Assembly (NCBI GenBank): GCA_014898415.1
Contig: RCTD01000009.1
Location: forward strand, 310,001-374,000
Length of the DNA: 64,000 nt
Direction: 5' to 3'
From: Stromatinia cepivora
Taxonomy: Eukaryota; Ascomycota; Leotiomycetes; Helotiales; Sclerotiniaceae
Positions 31,801 through 43,331 of this stretch are shown here, in pieces. A model generated the notes under the pieces. The model was not told where the DNA came from. It did no database searches and worked only from the letters and a program-made list of their open reading frames with translations. Position 1 is the stretch's first letter; the number at the start of each line of letters is the position of its first letter. The position numbers and the translations under genes are program-made.

Positions 31801-33950
31801 TAAGTTTGGCAGAGATGTCAAGGCTCAACTTGCTACCGTTGTTCTTTTCCGCGTTGTACTGGGTAGTGAAAACGTGATAGGAGAAAGTTGGAAGCATGTA
31901 AGTTGATCAATAGTTAAACAATGTCTCCTTTTTACTAATCACATATACAGATTTCTAGGATTTGGTTGAACTTATTTGTTAATTCTTTGATACCCCCTTT
32001 CTTTGCTACATCAAATAGCATGGACATCGCTCCGATCCCATTACAAACTCCCTCCCAAGTCATTGATCGTGGGACAAAACCTAGCGACACTGGTCTTTTC
32101 TCCGCTTTTACATCATACATCTCTAGCTATGCTGCAGACGATCCTCCAGAGCCATCCGACGAAGAGCTCGAAAGTACTTTATGCACAGTTGATTGTGTGA
32201 ATGCTTGCTTCATGGGCGATGTCTTTGCGAATGTAGTGTAAGTAGTGTCTATTTATCGCCTTTGACTTGATAACTAACGTGGTTAGAAACATGCCTATTG
32301 ATTCCTTACGACCTCTAATAGAGGCATTAATATCTCAATTGCCAGATGACCCTTCGTCGGTCGTTATAAGTGTGAAATCAGAAGTAGAACCTCTGTCAAG
32401 TCCTACAAACGGCATTAATGGTGCATCTTCCGGCCCTGTGTATGATCCATCAATGGTTTATATATTAGAGCTATGCACTGTGCTCGCAATCCGAGACAAT
32501 GAAACTATCAATGCATTTGGAGCAGATGTTGCTGAGGCATTGCAAAATGTTATAAGGAATTCTGCTAGCTGGCATCCTTTGATGGTATCTAGAACAATAT
32601 TCTACTTACTCCACCTTCTACACGCGAGCTATGTTAGTACATCCCATCTAATTCGATCGACGGAGGCTAACATGTCTAGGAACAATCATATATCCGTGTT
32701 CCCGTAGTGCTTCACGCCATCTCAAGTTTCAAAAAGGATTTATTCGAGAAATCTGCTGCACTTGTCCTTCAAGGTTTAACTCAATGCATAAAGGAGCCCG
32801 GTCCTTTACGAAATGAAATCATGACTTCTCCTGATTTCTGGGTAATTCTAAAAAATCTCTCAACTAATCCTTCGTCCGCATCTGCTGTGTTCGAAATACT
32901 CGAGGGAGTTGCTATTGGCTCACCTCCAACGATAATGGCTGATAATTATGAGTCAGCTGTGAAGTTGCTCAACGATTTTGCTACAGCTGGGAGTGTAGGC
33001 TCTACTGTGGAGCAAAAACAGGATAAACGTACACGAAGAGGACAACAAGTCAAACAGCCAAAGCCACAGGTGGTAGATGCGGTTGTGGCTAGAGGAGTCA
33101 AGGCAGTTGCAATGATATTTTCTTTGACATCTCGAATTCCAGTTTTGATGGAACAATCACATCTTGAGAGCAAAGAAGGTATGTCTGGATTCATTTATCA
33201 CAGTAATTTCCAATACTAACTTACTTCAGCTTGGGCAGCTTATTGGTCACCAATATTCATTGCTCTAACGACACAATGTACCAACCCTTGTCGCGAAATT
33301 CGTCATGAAGCATTCTCCTCACTACAACGTTCCTTATTATCACCAGAATTAACATCAGGCGATCATGAAGAATGGACCGCTATATTCGATGAGGTTCTCT
33401 TCCCTCTCATAACTCGATTATTAAAGCCTGAAGTCTACTCGTCAGATCCCATTGGCATGAGTGAAACTCGTGTACAAGCCGCCACACTTCTTTGTAGGAT
33501 CTTCCTACACTATTTGGTTCTGTTATCGAAATGGGACGGCATGTTAGATCTTTGGCTTAAGATCCTGGATATCATGGATCGGTTGATGAATAGTGGGCAG
33601 GGTGATAGTTTGGTACGTTTATGCAAATCATGAAAAAATGTATCTGAACCGATTATTAACAAATGAAACAGGAAGAAGCAGTACCAGAAAGTCTAAAGAA
33701 TGTCCTGTTGGTAATGTCCAGTAGCGGGTATTTAGTACCTCGCAGTCAAGACGAGACACAGGAGAAATTATGGATGGAAACATGGAAGAGAATTGATAGA
33801 TTCTTGCCAGATTTGAGAAAGGAAATTGACTTGGAGGGGCCAAGTGTCGAGGAAAATGTGAAGGGGAAGGAAAATGAAGAGTTGTCGACGAGTGTTAAAA
33901 GTGATACTGAAGCAGGAGTTGGACAGGCCAAAACTGAGGTTAAGGTTTAA
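28809..33950 (+). CDS. GEA1: Large Arf guanine nucleotide exchange factor (Gea1/Gea2, GBF1 type)
   Basis: Activates Arf1 at the early Golgi by exchanging GDP for GTP, driving COPI coat assembly. Seven exons: 28809-29295, 29358-31897, 31951-32237, 32287-32632, 32680-33178, 33230-33612, 33672-33950, with six introns of 47-62 nt that all keep the frame; product 1606 aa. A Ser-rich N-terminus precedes the DCB and HUS regions; the HUS-box is VNYDCEVDRGDICEDMVGLL. The Sec7 domain runs from about residue 665 to 866, with the catalytic glutamate in FRLPGESALIERI (about 755) and the Arf-binding motif YAIIMLNTDQHNPNMKGKR. The C-terminal HDS regions follow (for example EHDFI-like EQSYIRVPVVLHAISSFKK and WAAYWSPIFIALTTQC), ending in a charged tail. 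Which yeast paralogue it matches cannot be said; filamentous fungi usually have one. Confidence 0.94.
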
Positions 33951-35868
33951 TTGCGAAGGAGGATTGTATTATTATCGAGCTGTTGGAGTTGCGTTTACGT
34001 TGTACAAAAGACAGCTGGGGAATAGGGAGTTTGGATGAATTTGTTGATGTGAGGGATGGGGTTCTTTGGCCAAAAAAAAAACTAGTGAAGCGGATTAAAA
34101 AGGGGATGAGATTTGGGAATGGGGAATGAGGAATGCAAGGTGGAGGAAATGAATAGAGGATGGAGGATTTACATGCACATTTCGGTATATGTGATGTGTA
34201 ATTTGGTTCTATAGAAAGTGAGGGGGTTAGAGAGGTGAGAAGAGAAATGACAGATCTATAGGGGATTGCGAGTGAGGGAATAGATGGTGGATGAATTGAG
34301 ATGAGTTGTTGGAACACTGTTTGTATAGCGAGATAGATGCGGAGTTGAGGAGATAGATTAAAATTAATAGAAGAAGTATTTCAAGTATTTCGTGTTGTAT
34401 GGGTATAGGTGTTGAGGTCAGAGCACTAGTAAAAGGAGTGAGTGGGACATCGTCGATGTAGAATTTGAGAATATATGTGGTATCATAATATTAATTGCAC
34501 TTGAGAGAAATTTAAATCACTGATCTGGCCTAGGTACTAGGTATACATAATGTGCAGCCTCAGCATAAACTTTGACAAAAGGGAGGAAACTCGGTTAACC
34601 TGAGTATCAGTGACAACAATCCTTCATCACGCAATCGACGATTATATAAACCCATAAAAGAGGAGGCATTAGCTTTCACCCATAGCTTTTCTTGAAAAAA
34701 TGATGATGTGCTCGATCGATATCGGGTTTACGAGTGTTGAGGTTTTATATCAAAATCTTTGTGATACGTTAATTTTGTGGAGTGGATCATTGTAGATTAT
34801 AGGTTCGTGTTTTCGGTTGAAAGACTGGAAAGACTGAAGGTAATGGTGAATTGGATAGGTGGTTAAAATAAAAGTGAGGAGGGGTGGATATGTATAGGTA
34901 TGGGGGTTGTATTGGTGATGTATATTTATGAGCTTGGTGTTGGCAATGACGACGGAGAGCTGGATCGTCATCGTCGAGTTGTTCTTCCTTCTATCTCATA
35001 TGTTGCTTTCTGTGCTAATCTCGAAGCCCTGCATCTTATCATCAGCAAGACCTTCTAGTCCTAGTCCTGACAATCGCATGCACAGTCCAGCGTGCGTTGA
35101 GCTACCATTCGCAATTAAACCATCTCCAGCGAACAAATCCGCATGGTTGAACCGACCTTGCTCTGAGCATCAGGGGATCCATCAGGTCCAGAGAGCGATA
35201 GGAAGAAACAGAACTTGGAAAGTGAGGAAGTTTAGTGCTGGTAAGCACTCAAGCCCTCAAGGTGCTTTTGCTTCATTGTTTCACAGGGCATGGGACACTG
35301 AAAACTCAATTTCCCACCGATTCTCGAGTCTTTCATCCGTCGATGGAAATGCTAGCCTCGAGCATTATGGGTCTAGCACTCATTCATGGTGGATTGTGAG
35401 CTTACTAAGATACAACCACTGCACCCGCTCACGTTCAGGCTATATCTACTTTGATTATCACGCTATGTCTGTCTTTACTCTAAGATATGAATTTGAATGA
35501 TCTTTTAATTCTACCTAATCTGATGTAGTGCTAAATCTATATGCAATGGTAGTTTGTACGGACTAGAGCATGATATTATGAGATCGAAGCTGTGATGTTA
35601 CTAGTAAAAATAGCATAACAAGATTGTGCTTTCCCGTGCCCCATCCTTTCAAAAGCTATCACGCAGTATAAACCTGCGAAGATGGTGTGTCTGTAGAGGA
35701 CTAAAGTCCCCTTGATAAAGATCCATTCTTTTCCGGGAAATCCCACATATCAAGTTCTTTCAAGCTCTAAAACGTTCCACAATCTTCGGCAAGCGAATGG
35801 TGCACTCGAATGTAAATTAGTAGCGACGAAGTATTCTGATTCAGACAAGCTTCTTCCAAAAGTAAAGA
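33951..35868. other. Gene-poor island, left part
   Basis: Starts with the GEA 3' end. A 190-codon open frame at 34928-35500 (+) begins with a hydrophobic stretch (IVIVELFFLLSHMLLSVLIS) and continues Ser/His-rich; it has no recognisable domain, no splice support, and could be chance or a remnant. Nothing else supportable. Confidence 0.4.
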
Positions 35869-35875
35869 AAGCTTT

Positions 35876-36720
35876 TGTTGCATATCTATACAGGGATATC
35901 TCCAAAATAAACCTGAGGATCTAGTTAAATCCAGCAAAATGGTAATTTATTAGCACGATGCCTAGCAGGATTACCCTAAAGAAATAGTTAAGAGGCGTTC
36001 ACTGGGCTGAATTCGCCCTTGTATCTTTCTGTTGCATATATACACAGGGATATGATGTAATATTCAGAATTATAGTCGGATCCAAAAAATCAGATACTGT
36101 ATATAGTAAGTAGCGTGATGCCCTAACAAATGAAGGTGTGTTTAAGCAAACTAATCTCTCCACATTGCACCAATTAGTACAACTGTACAAGCTCACTATA
36201 CTTTCAATAATCCTGGTTGTGTTGCATATCTGTACAGGGATATTTTGATTCTAGTAGTGTAGTATGACGGTAGTCTACGATTAACTTCCGGCAGTTTTAA
36301 AGCCCTAGTCATAACTTCCAATTAGTTCTTATGGATAAACATATAACCCATGATTATTTTAGTCATTCGAAGGGCAAATCCAATCTTTATTTAGTTCCTA
36401 TACTTATATGCTTAAATTATGGTCAAATATTAGTCTTGGTGGCCCCGAACTAAAATGACACCATTCACACTACTCCTCATCATACGCACTAAGTCCTTCT
36501 AGTATTAGTTCTATGAGGTTTTGTTGCATCTCTGTGCAAGGGTTTTTTTGTCTTACTACTGTAATACTTCTAGCTAGATTCAGAAAGTTGAAGAATGAAA
36601 CTCGAGTAGTCGATGGTGTTAGGAGATTTAGGCATGTTCAAACATCTATCACGGAACTCCCACTAATCATATGACCTCATCGTGGGAATGAGGAATATGT
36701 TGCGTGTCTGTACAGGGATA
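35876..36720. repeat. Dispersed array of a 22-bp motif in diverged longer units
   Basis: The motif GTTGCATATCTGTACAGGGA (and close variants) occurs five times in the same orientation: about 35877-35899, 36031-36052, 36221-36243, 36523-36543 and 36699-36720. Spacing is 155, 190, 302 and 176 bp. Some flanking sequence also recurs, such as TAGCACGATGCCTAGCAGGA (near 35951) against TAGCGTGATGCCCTAACAAA (near 36111), so it looks like an old tandem array of roughly 155-190 bp units that has decayed except for this core. No coding frame explains it. Confidence 0.75.
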
Positions 36721-37260
36721 CAAATTTTGGAGTCCTGAATATCAGTCTCTTTTGGCGATTTTAGGTTCTGTAAGGTCGGAGAAGAGCTTTTTGCTTAGTA
36801 GAAATCTTTACCTTACTAGGACCAATTTGTGTTTTCGTTCGATGTCTAAATACATTTATAGAGGAAGTGACTAAGTGGACATTACCTCGTCTAAACCTTC
36901 AACCTGGCAAATGCCTTTTAGACCCAGATCAGAAATGAGTGATTCATGAATCGTGTGTGACTAAACGGTGATCTGTGGGTATTTGCTATTTGACTAATTG
37001 ATACTATAAGTTGGTCGAGGTTTAAGTGAATACCCTATTGCCTGTATCACTTCCTAATCCTGTCGGAAGCTTCAAACTCAACCATGTTGCTTACCCACAG
37101 GCCATGGCTATATCACTGTCCGCAATTCACGTTTCGGCTTTTAGTGGAGGTAGTAGCCTATTTCAAATAGTTAGGTAAGATTCTTCGAATAGTGAATGCA
37201 ATATTTGTTGCAGTATGAATTGGTAGGAGTACATCTCGCTAGGGTATGAAGGCGCTAAAC
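36721..37260. other. Gene-poor island, middle part
   Basis: 540 bp of AT-rich sequence between the two repeat arrays. No open frame of note and no recognised element. Confidence 0.5.
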
Positions 37261-37374
37261 TGTGCAATGGGAGAAATAGCGCGACACTAAAATGTGCAAT
37301 GGGAGAAATAGCGTGACGCTAAAATGAACAGACCCACTCAAATGAATTATGGGAGAAATAGCGCGGCACTAAAA
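37261..37374. repeat. 32-bp minisatellite, three copies
   Basis: Two adjacent 32-bp units (37261-37292 and 37293-37324) of the form TGTGCAATGGGAGAAATAGC plus GCGACACTAAAA differ at three bases; a third copy lacking its first bases lies at about 37343-37374 after an 18-bp spacer. A partial end (GGCGCTAAA) precedes the first unit. Each unit carries AGCGCGACACT or a close variant. Confidence 0.85.
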
Positions 37375-38717
37375 TGAACAATATGACGGTGGAAATATTC
37401 TCGAAGATTACTATGTAGATTCTACTGTAAATCATCTTCATCCACCAATTATTGGCAGAAATTTGTAGATGTGCAACAAAACTTTTCGAATAGAAAGATT
37501 TACTATAAGACATTGTCGTCCTATATACAAAATAGCTGTGATAGGCTGTACTTCGTGATTGAAGGAGATTGTACAATCTGGTGGATCTCGTTTGGAGATG
37601 TATAGACAAGTACTATTATCCACCACATTTGAACCCCATCTATCCATCTTCCCTCCCCCCTCACACCCCAAGTTTCGCTTGCCTACACATCAGATCAAAG
37701 AACCCGAAAACCAGCCGAAGAAACCGATCGTTTTTAGGGGTATAAGACGAAAAGATATACTACCTACATATACACACACACGCACGAAGCTATCTACCTC
37801 ACTTGCACAATACAACTACCCATCCATACCCCAAGTACAACAAACAAACCAACTAACTCTTCTAACTCTCCCCAAAATCAACACACACCAGCAAAAGCAC
37901 AAGAACAAAAAACAAGAATAAGCAAATCACACTAAAAACTTGACCTTTACAGATACATACTATTTACATCTCAAAAATTTCCACAAAAAGCACCAATGTC
38001 CTATTGATGAAATCCAACAGAAACTAGAAATGTAATATAGTCAATCACTTGACCGAGAGATTAGCTAGCCAGTAACCTATCAAAGAAGGGTTATCTTGAC
38101 ATAGGATACAGGACATAGCATAGCTTTCAGGAGTTAAAATTCCTGAGATTCGCTACTGGTCTTTATAATTTCTTCTAACTAGGCTATCATCTAGATACTG
38201 AAGGAAGTTTTGGTGAGCAAGGTACTGATCATAAAGTGGAACGAGAAAAGCAAACATAAAGAGATTGGAGTGCAGAAATGCAGAATTTAGTTGTGACAGA
38301 TTTCAACATCGAATCATTGAAAATCCAGAGATTGGTAAATAACCAATGACAGGAACAAAACATGAAATAAGATGAGTAGAGTGGAATTGGGTTGTAGATG
38401 ACGTTGTTCGTCTTTTTTATGTATTAGTACATAACTGTATACTAAAGCTGGCTTGCTCTCTTCAGAGACTTAAAGTCCATGCCATATAGTCGCTCTAATC
38501 GCGCCGCCATGCCATATACGTATGATACGTATTTCCAATCTATATGCCTTAACGCCTTGCAAATGCATCGTCTAGTCCATGATTTCATGATAGCTTGTAT
38601 ATCCATCCATAATGTGTTTACCATATGCAACCATTTTCGGTATCCGAACAAATCACTTGCCCTTCTCATCCCATGCGAACAAACACAACATGCTCCATGA
38701 TTGCGAATTCGTACCAC
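37375..38717. other. Gene-poor island, right part
   Basis: About 1.3 kb with no supported gene. A 120-codon frame at 37559-37921 (+) is low-complexity (Pro, Thr, Gln, Lys) and lacks motifs; frames at 38442-38885 overlap on both strands and look like chance. Confidence 0.5.
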
Positions 38718-39675
38718 TTATTCCAAACGATTCATCAATCCTTCCCTAACCTTCCTATTGACAACTCCTCCCACACCGAATGCAGGTACAATCCTACATA
38801 TCCTAGCCGCAGCACTTACTCCCCAATTCTTCTTCACAATATTCCATCTGTCTCCCCAACTAACACCTTGCCCTCTATTATATAAATCCAAGCCCAATAA
38901 ATGCATAGGTGTACTTATAAGCTGCACGGAAGCCGGTGCCAAAAATTGTGAAATCGTTTGTCCGCTTATCGATTTTTGTAATTCTTCGGATAGACTCTTG
39001 TTGATAACTGGACCAAGCATTGGTGGTATATTGAATGAAGCGAAAATTGTGAGACAATCGCGAGCAGTGAAAAGTATATATGAGGGAAAAGGTACAGGTC
39101 TCGGTGGACCAGATGGACCAAACAAACGGGCGAATGTTTGATCTTTGAAAAGGCACAATCCAATATTTGCAGTCGAGCTTGCAACGAATTTCGAGGTTCC
39201 AGATGTGACTGTGGATGCGGGCTTGTTGTGTATAGTAGATGTAACAGTGTCGAGGGTATTCGCTGTCAAGTATGTGCCTCCATATAACATACATATCAAG
39301 GCGAAAGGTTTCGAGAAAAGTAGATTATGAGGTCGGAGAACCAAGTTCTTGAGGGATGATCGCAATGAGTCTTTGAGTGTAGCTTGACCTGAAGCATTTT
39401 GCATGATACCTCTATTACAATATTAGCATTTGGCGCAGGAGTCGGAGAATTGAAACTTACTTATCAATGATCGTGATAATTGGCGCAACCATAGTTGCAG
39501 CGGTAGCACCAGATACAAAATCCACACCCAGTCTATACGTCAAGTTCTTCGTATTCCATTCTCGAGGTTCTGCTATAGGTTCTGCGAGCTCAGGACTTCT
39601 AGTCACAGTCTTCGGATTATCAATTTTCAAAGGGGATTTTGGTGACTCCATGTTTTCTGAGTCTTCAGATTTCAT
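38718..39675 (-). CDS. Conserved fungal multi-pass membrane protein, probably mitochondrial
   Basis: Function not established. Exons 39461-39675 and 38718-39411, intron 49 nt (GTAAGT...ATAG, phase 2), product 302 aa. The charged N-terminus is followed by YRLGVDFVSGATAATMVAPI and ITIIDKGIMQNASGQATLKD, then SLKNLVLRPHNLLFSKPFAL, MLYGGTYLTANTLDT, FVASSTANIGLCLFKDQTFA, FTARDCLTIFASFNIPPML and LAPASVQLISTPMHLLGLDL. The succession of about six weakly hydrophobic helices with Gly/Pro/Asp turns resembles a mitochondrial-carrier fold, but the P-x-[DE]-x-x-[KR] signature is not cleanly present. I recall close relatives across filamentous fungi annotated only as orphan or carrier-like. Start is the first ATG of the frame. 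Divergent from the hydrolase pseudogene. Confidence 0.8.
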
Positions 39676-40279
39676 AAAGAAAATAACATGAACAATCAAT
39701 GAATGTCTGTATAAACGAATGAATGAGAAGTGGAGAAATAGAGAAGTATCAATTGCTTAGGAGAGACTACTTATGTGATATAAGATCCTAGTGAACAAAA
39801 AATTGTGTGGACGCCGAAATCGCACTGATTAAAAAAGCAATTGAAAATAAGCTTATCGGTGAAAGCTTTCGTAGCGGTAACGATAAGAAACCGAAGCTAA
39901 CCGCTTTTGTACAACATGAATTCTGAAGACATCAAACTGGAGTTTTTCTTTTTATCTCCTACTTTACATGTCTACTTCAGAAGAGAATAGGAGCACCAAT
40001 ACTACAAAGTTAGAGCTCTACCAATATCATTAGAATGAAATCCTCAGTTTTCCCGTCTAAGCAGCACCAGCAAAATACTGTTTCATCAAGCAGAACGGAG
40101 CTTTAATTGCTGCCGTCCGGGGGAAAGAAGCGGATCCGAAGAAGTGGTAATGATGCAGACTAGATTAATAACTCCCCTGTTTGTTTGCTCGCTTAATGAG
40201 CAAATCGTCGTCGCTTTGAAATTTGATGCTGTCTGATCCGCTCACGATGATGAGAATACATTTTAGTTGAAGCGCAAAT
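39676..40279. promoter_or_regulatory. Divergent region upstream of membrane protein and pseudogene
   Basis: About 600 bp between two opposite starts; AT-rich, no gene. It would serve the membrane-protein gene, and formerly the hydrolase pseudogene. Confidence 0.45.
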
Positions 40280-42543
40280 ATGGAACATGAAGGGTATGGT
40301 GATTTATTTAGGGAGGAAAAGCCGAGAGTGTGTGATTCTTTACTAGGAAACAAAAAGGATGGTGCATATCATCTAGAATCTCAGCATGATGAGAAACCAC
40401 GGATGATGCGGTCTCAACAAGGCCCGCGAAGGAAATGGCTTAGAAGGTTACTAATGACTAGCTTGCTGACATTTTGGATTTATTGCTTCTTAACACAACA
40501 GCCCGTACTTGGTAAAGACGGTTGGTCTTGGGAATCAGTAAGGATTTTGGCATTGGTGAATTAGACAGAACTAATAGGACATCATATTAGATCAAGCCAT
40601 CCCCGGAATTGATCTGGCATCGGTGCTTTGATGAATTTGACTGTGCAAGATTAAAGGTAAGACTGCAACGTGTATCGAATCATTCACCAAGAGCTCATGA
40701 TCCATTCTGGAAATAAGTTCCATTAGATTGGCTAGAACCTACCAATTCATCAAAAGTTGTTTTGGCCGTATTGATTAAAAATGCAACATCGAATGTGGAT
40801 TACATGGGCCCTCTCTTCATCAATCTAGGAGGACGGGTGGATCCGGTGTAGGCACTGTGAAAGATCTTGGGAAGGCCATCTATGTGGCTGTTGGAGCTAA
40901 CTACGTGAGTCCTGTTCTTAGTGAAATTAAGGCTAAAGTTAAGTTGTTAACGGTTGGAATAGGATCTATCGGATTCGACCCTCGTGGAGTAAGTTGTAGC
41001 ATCAATGTGATAGTAAGATGCTGTATTGACTACAAAAAGTTGGCGCCACCACCCCTTCTGCCCATTGTTGGAATGGACCACAGGAAAAAAGAATCTGGGG
41101 AATTCAAAGTCTCGGCCTCGTCGACTCACATCCAGGAATGATACATGATCTTTATGCACATCAGAGTGTCGAGTCTAAGAATTGTGAAGCCACAATTGGT
41201 GATTTATCACGATTTGTTGGAACGGCTTCTGTAGCAAGGGATATGTTGGAGATACTCAATAAGCTTGGCTATGGGAAGTTGATATTGGGGTTTAAGCTGT
41301 GGTACATTGATCGGAGGAACTTTGCGGCAATGTACCCAGGTAAGATTGAGCGGTTAGTGAATGACGGTTAGTCTTCCCGGCTTTGGATAATAGAAGTCTT
41401 GCTAAAATTCATTTAGGAAACGTCAATTATTCAGAATGGTGCAACGGAACTGGAATCCACTATATTGATGATACCGACAAAGTAATGCTCGTGTTTTTTG
41501 ACCTATGTCACAAGGCCGGTCCAGACAATTGTGCATTTTATGATGCAACGCCAGCAGCAATTCAAGAACGGCTCCAACATATCCATACCAAGCTTCAAAA
41601 GTACCCATTACAAGTTTTCCCTACCGCAAACAACACAATGGAGTTATAGTCCTTGGGGACTACCCAACAAAAATTATCACATATTCCGAAGTGAAAAATG
41701 CAGTAATATACTCGTTATATCAACCTTTGCTCCTGTTTCCCCAATTAGCCGAAGTGTTGGCTGCAGTCGAAGCCGATGATGGTGTACGATTCTTAAAAAT
41801 GGCAATAACTCGTGGATACATACCGCCCAGTTTCAGCTGTGGTTGCGACTCACCTGCATGCGAAGAGAAATCTGGTTGGCCATTAGAAGCAGTTGGGAAT
41901 GACGATGCAGCAACATATGTGGAATGTGGAGAAGGCAACCCCGATGTTGATAAAGATAGTTTGGAGGTTATGATCAAGTACGAGGAAGAATTGAGGAGAA
42001 AAAGTCCGCTGTCGGTACCAGTTATGTTCAATTTTCGCCTATCATGCGCCGGGTGGACGTCAAGGACAAAATGGAATTTTGTTGGTGAGGATTCCTAGTT
42101 ACATCAGGCGTTCTGTTTGACAAGTATGCTAATCAAATTTATTCAAAAGATCCATTTGAGCAAAACACCAGCCATCCAATCTTATTCATCGGCAACTCAG
42201 CAGACAACATTACACCTCCGGGAAGTGCAATCCACAACTCAATCTTTTTCCCCTGCTCTTCTGTTCTAGTCCAGAATTCTTATGGCGTAAGCTCTTGCCA
42301 TCATAACATCCAAGAATCCACAGCTTACCAAACCATAGCATACATACCTCAGCATCCTGCCCGTCGAAATGCACAGCCAAACATCGTCTCGAATATTTTC
42401 AAACCGGTATTCTACCATCAAATGGCGCGGTATGCGAGCCTGATTTTATACCATTTGGGATTTCGGCCGAGGGAAGGAATGCGCAAACCGAAGGAGATAA
42501 AGAGTTAGAGTGGGCATTGGAAGAACTGTTGAAATTGTTGTGA
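40280..42543 (+). pseudogene. Pseudogene of a membrane-anchored TAP-family alpha/beta hydrolase
   Basis: Remnant of a tripeptidyl-aminopeptidase-like serine hydrolase (peptidase S33 / TAP family). Exon 1 (40280-40537) is intact: a basic head and a single anchor helix (LLMTSLLTFWIYCFL). Exon 2 (40591-40656) gives IKPSPELIWHRCFDEFDCAR. Coding identity then continues to a C-terminal TAP domain (FIGNSADNITPP) and the stop at 42541-42543, but the frame breaks repeatedly: no usable acceptor before VPLDWLEP (near 40717), a one-base loss in the oxyanion motif (near 40833), another before GFDPRGV (near 40966), a segment read out of frame across the nucleophile elbow (about 41284-41322), a shift at 41638-41649, and an unresolved last splice near 42300-42350. 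The catalytic serine region cannot be made. These sites are not homopolymers. Decay by point indels is well supported; loss of the gene is recent enough that most residues are recognisable. Confidence 0.85.
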
Positions 42544-43331
42544 ATTTTGTATGCTTCCTTCATGCTTTTTAAGTTGCATCACGATCCGACCAAAACAACT
42601 CGTATCACTCTAATAAACTCCAGCTCCAGATAAAAGCAGTACCTATCACTCCCGAATTTAATTTAGTCTAAGCTACAGAACCTTACTTTTATCATATAAA
42701 TACTGACCCAAATTTCCAAGTTCTAGATCTCCAACTTCACTATTTCACACTGCACCACAGACCTAACCACAAACTGAATCAAATCCCCACGAAAAAGAAT
42801 TAACTTCTACTAAACCCTTCATAGCATGTTCAATTCCTGGTTCAAGTCGTAGCTCTATTATAGAAGGCAATCAAGTTAATTTTAATTGACTTGAGCTTTT
42901 AACTCCCTTCCGAGGTTGCCCCCGTTTCCGATCTGAGTCTGTGAATCTGGCCTCATGTCACTCCATGTCCACACATTCCACGAACATAAAACATCATGAT
43001 AACATGAACATATGAATTCCATAACTATGGTCTAAAGCTACGCTCGACAGAAAATATTCTTGCGATCTACGCATACATAATTAGGGTATAATGTGGAGTG
43101 TATAACCACAAAGCACTGCGCTGCCCATATATTCTTCAATCTTTCATCCTGCAAGCTATGTTGTGCTATGCCATGAACAACCATCATCAGATATCACATC
43201 CTCCACTAAAAATCTACAATCCACAAAGGAAAATTCATCCACAAAGCCCCTCAATCTTATCTTTCTATCTCCCATCCTATAACAAATGAAATCTGACATC
43301 CTCATTTCCTTCACATTAAACTTGATATCTA
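42544..43331. other. Convergent intergenic region
   Basis: Between the pseudogene end and the dynein stop, about 790 bp. No gene supported; a 63-codon frame at 43098-43289 (+) has no motif. Confidence 0.5.

Noticed and set aside
35876..36720. CRISPR array
   Set aside because: The host is a fungus, the spacing is irregular (155-302 bp) and the motif copies are imperfect.
37559..37921. 120-codon plus-strand frame, Thr/Gln/Lys-rich
   Set aside because: Composition follows the low-complexity DNA; no domain and no splice context.
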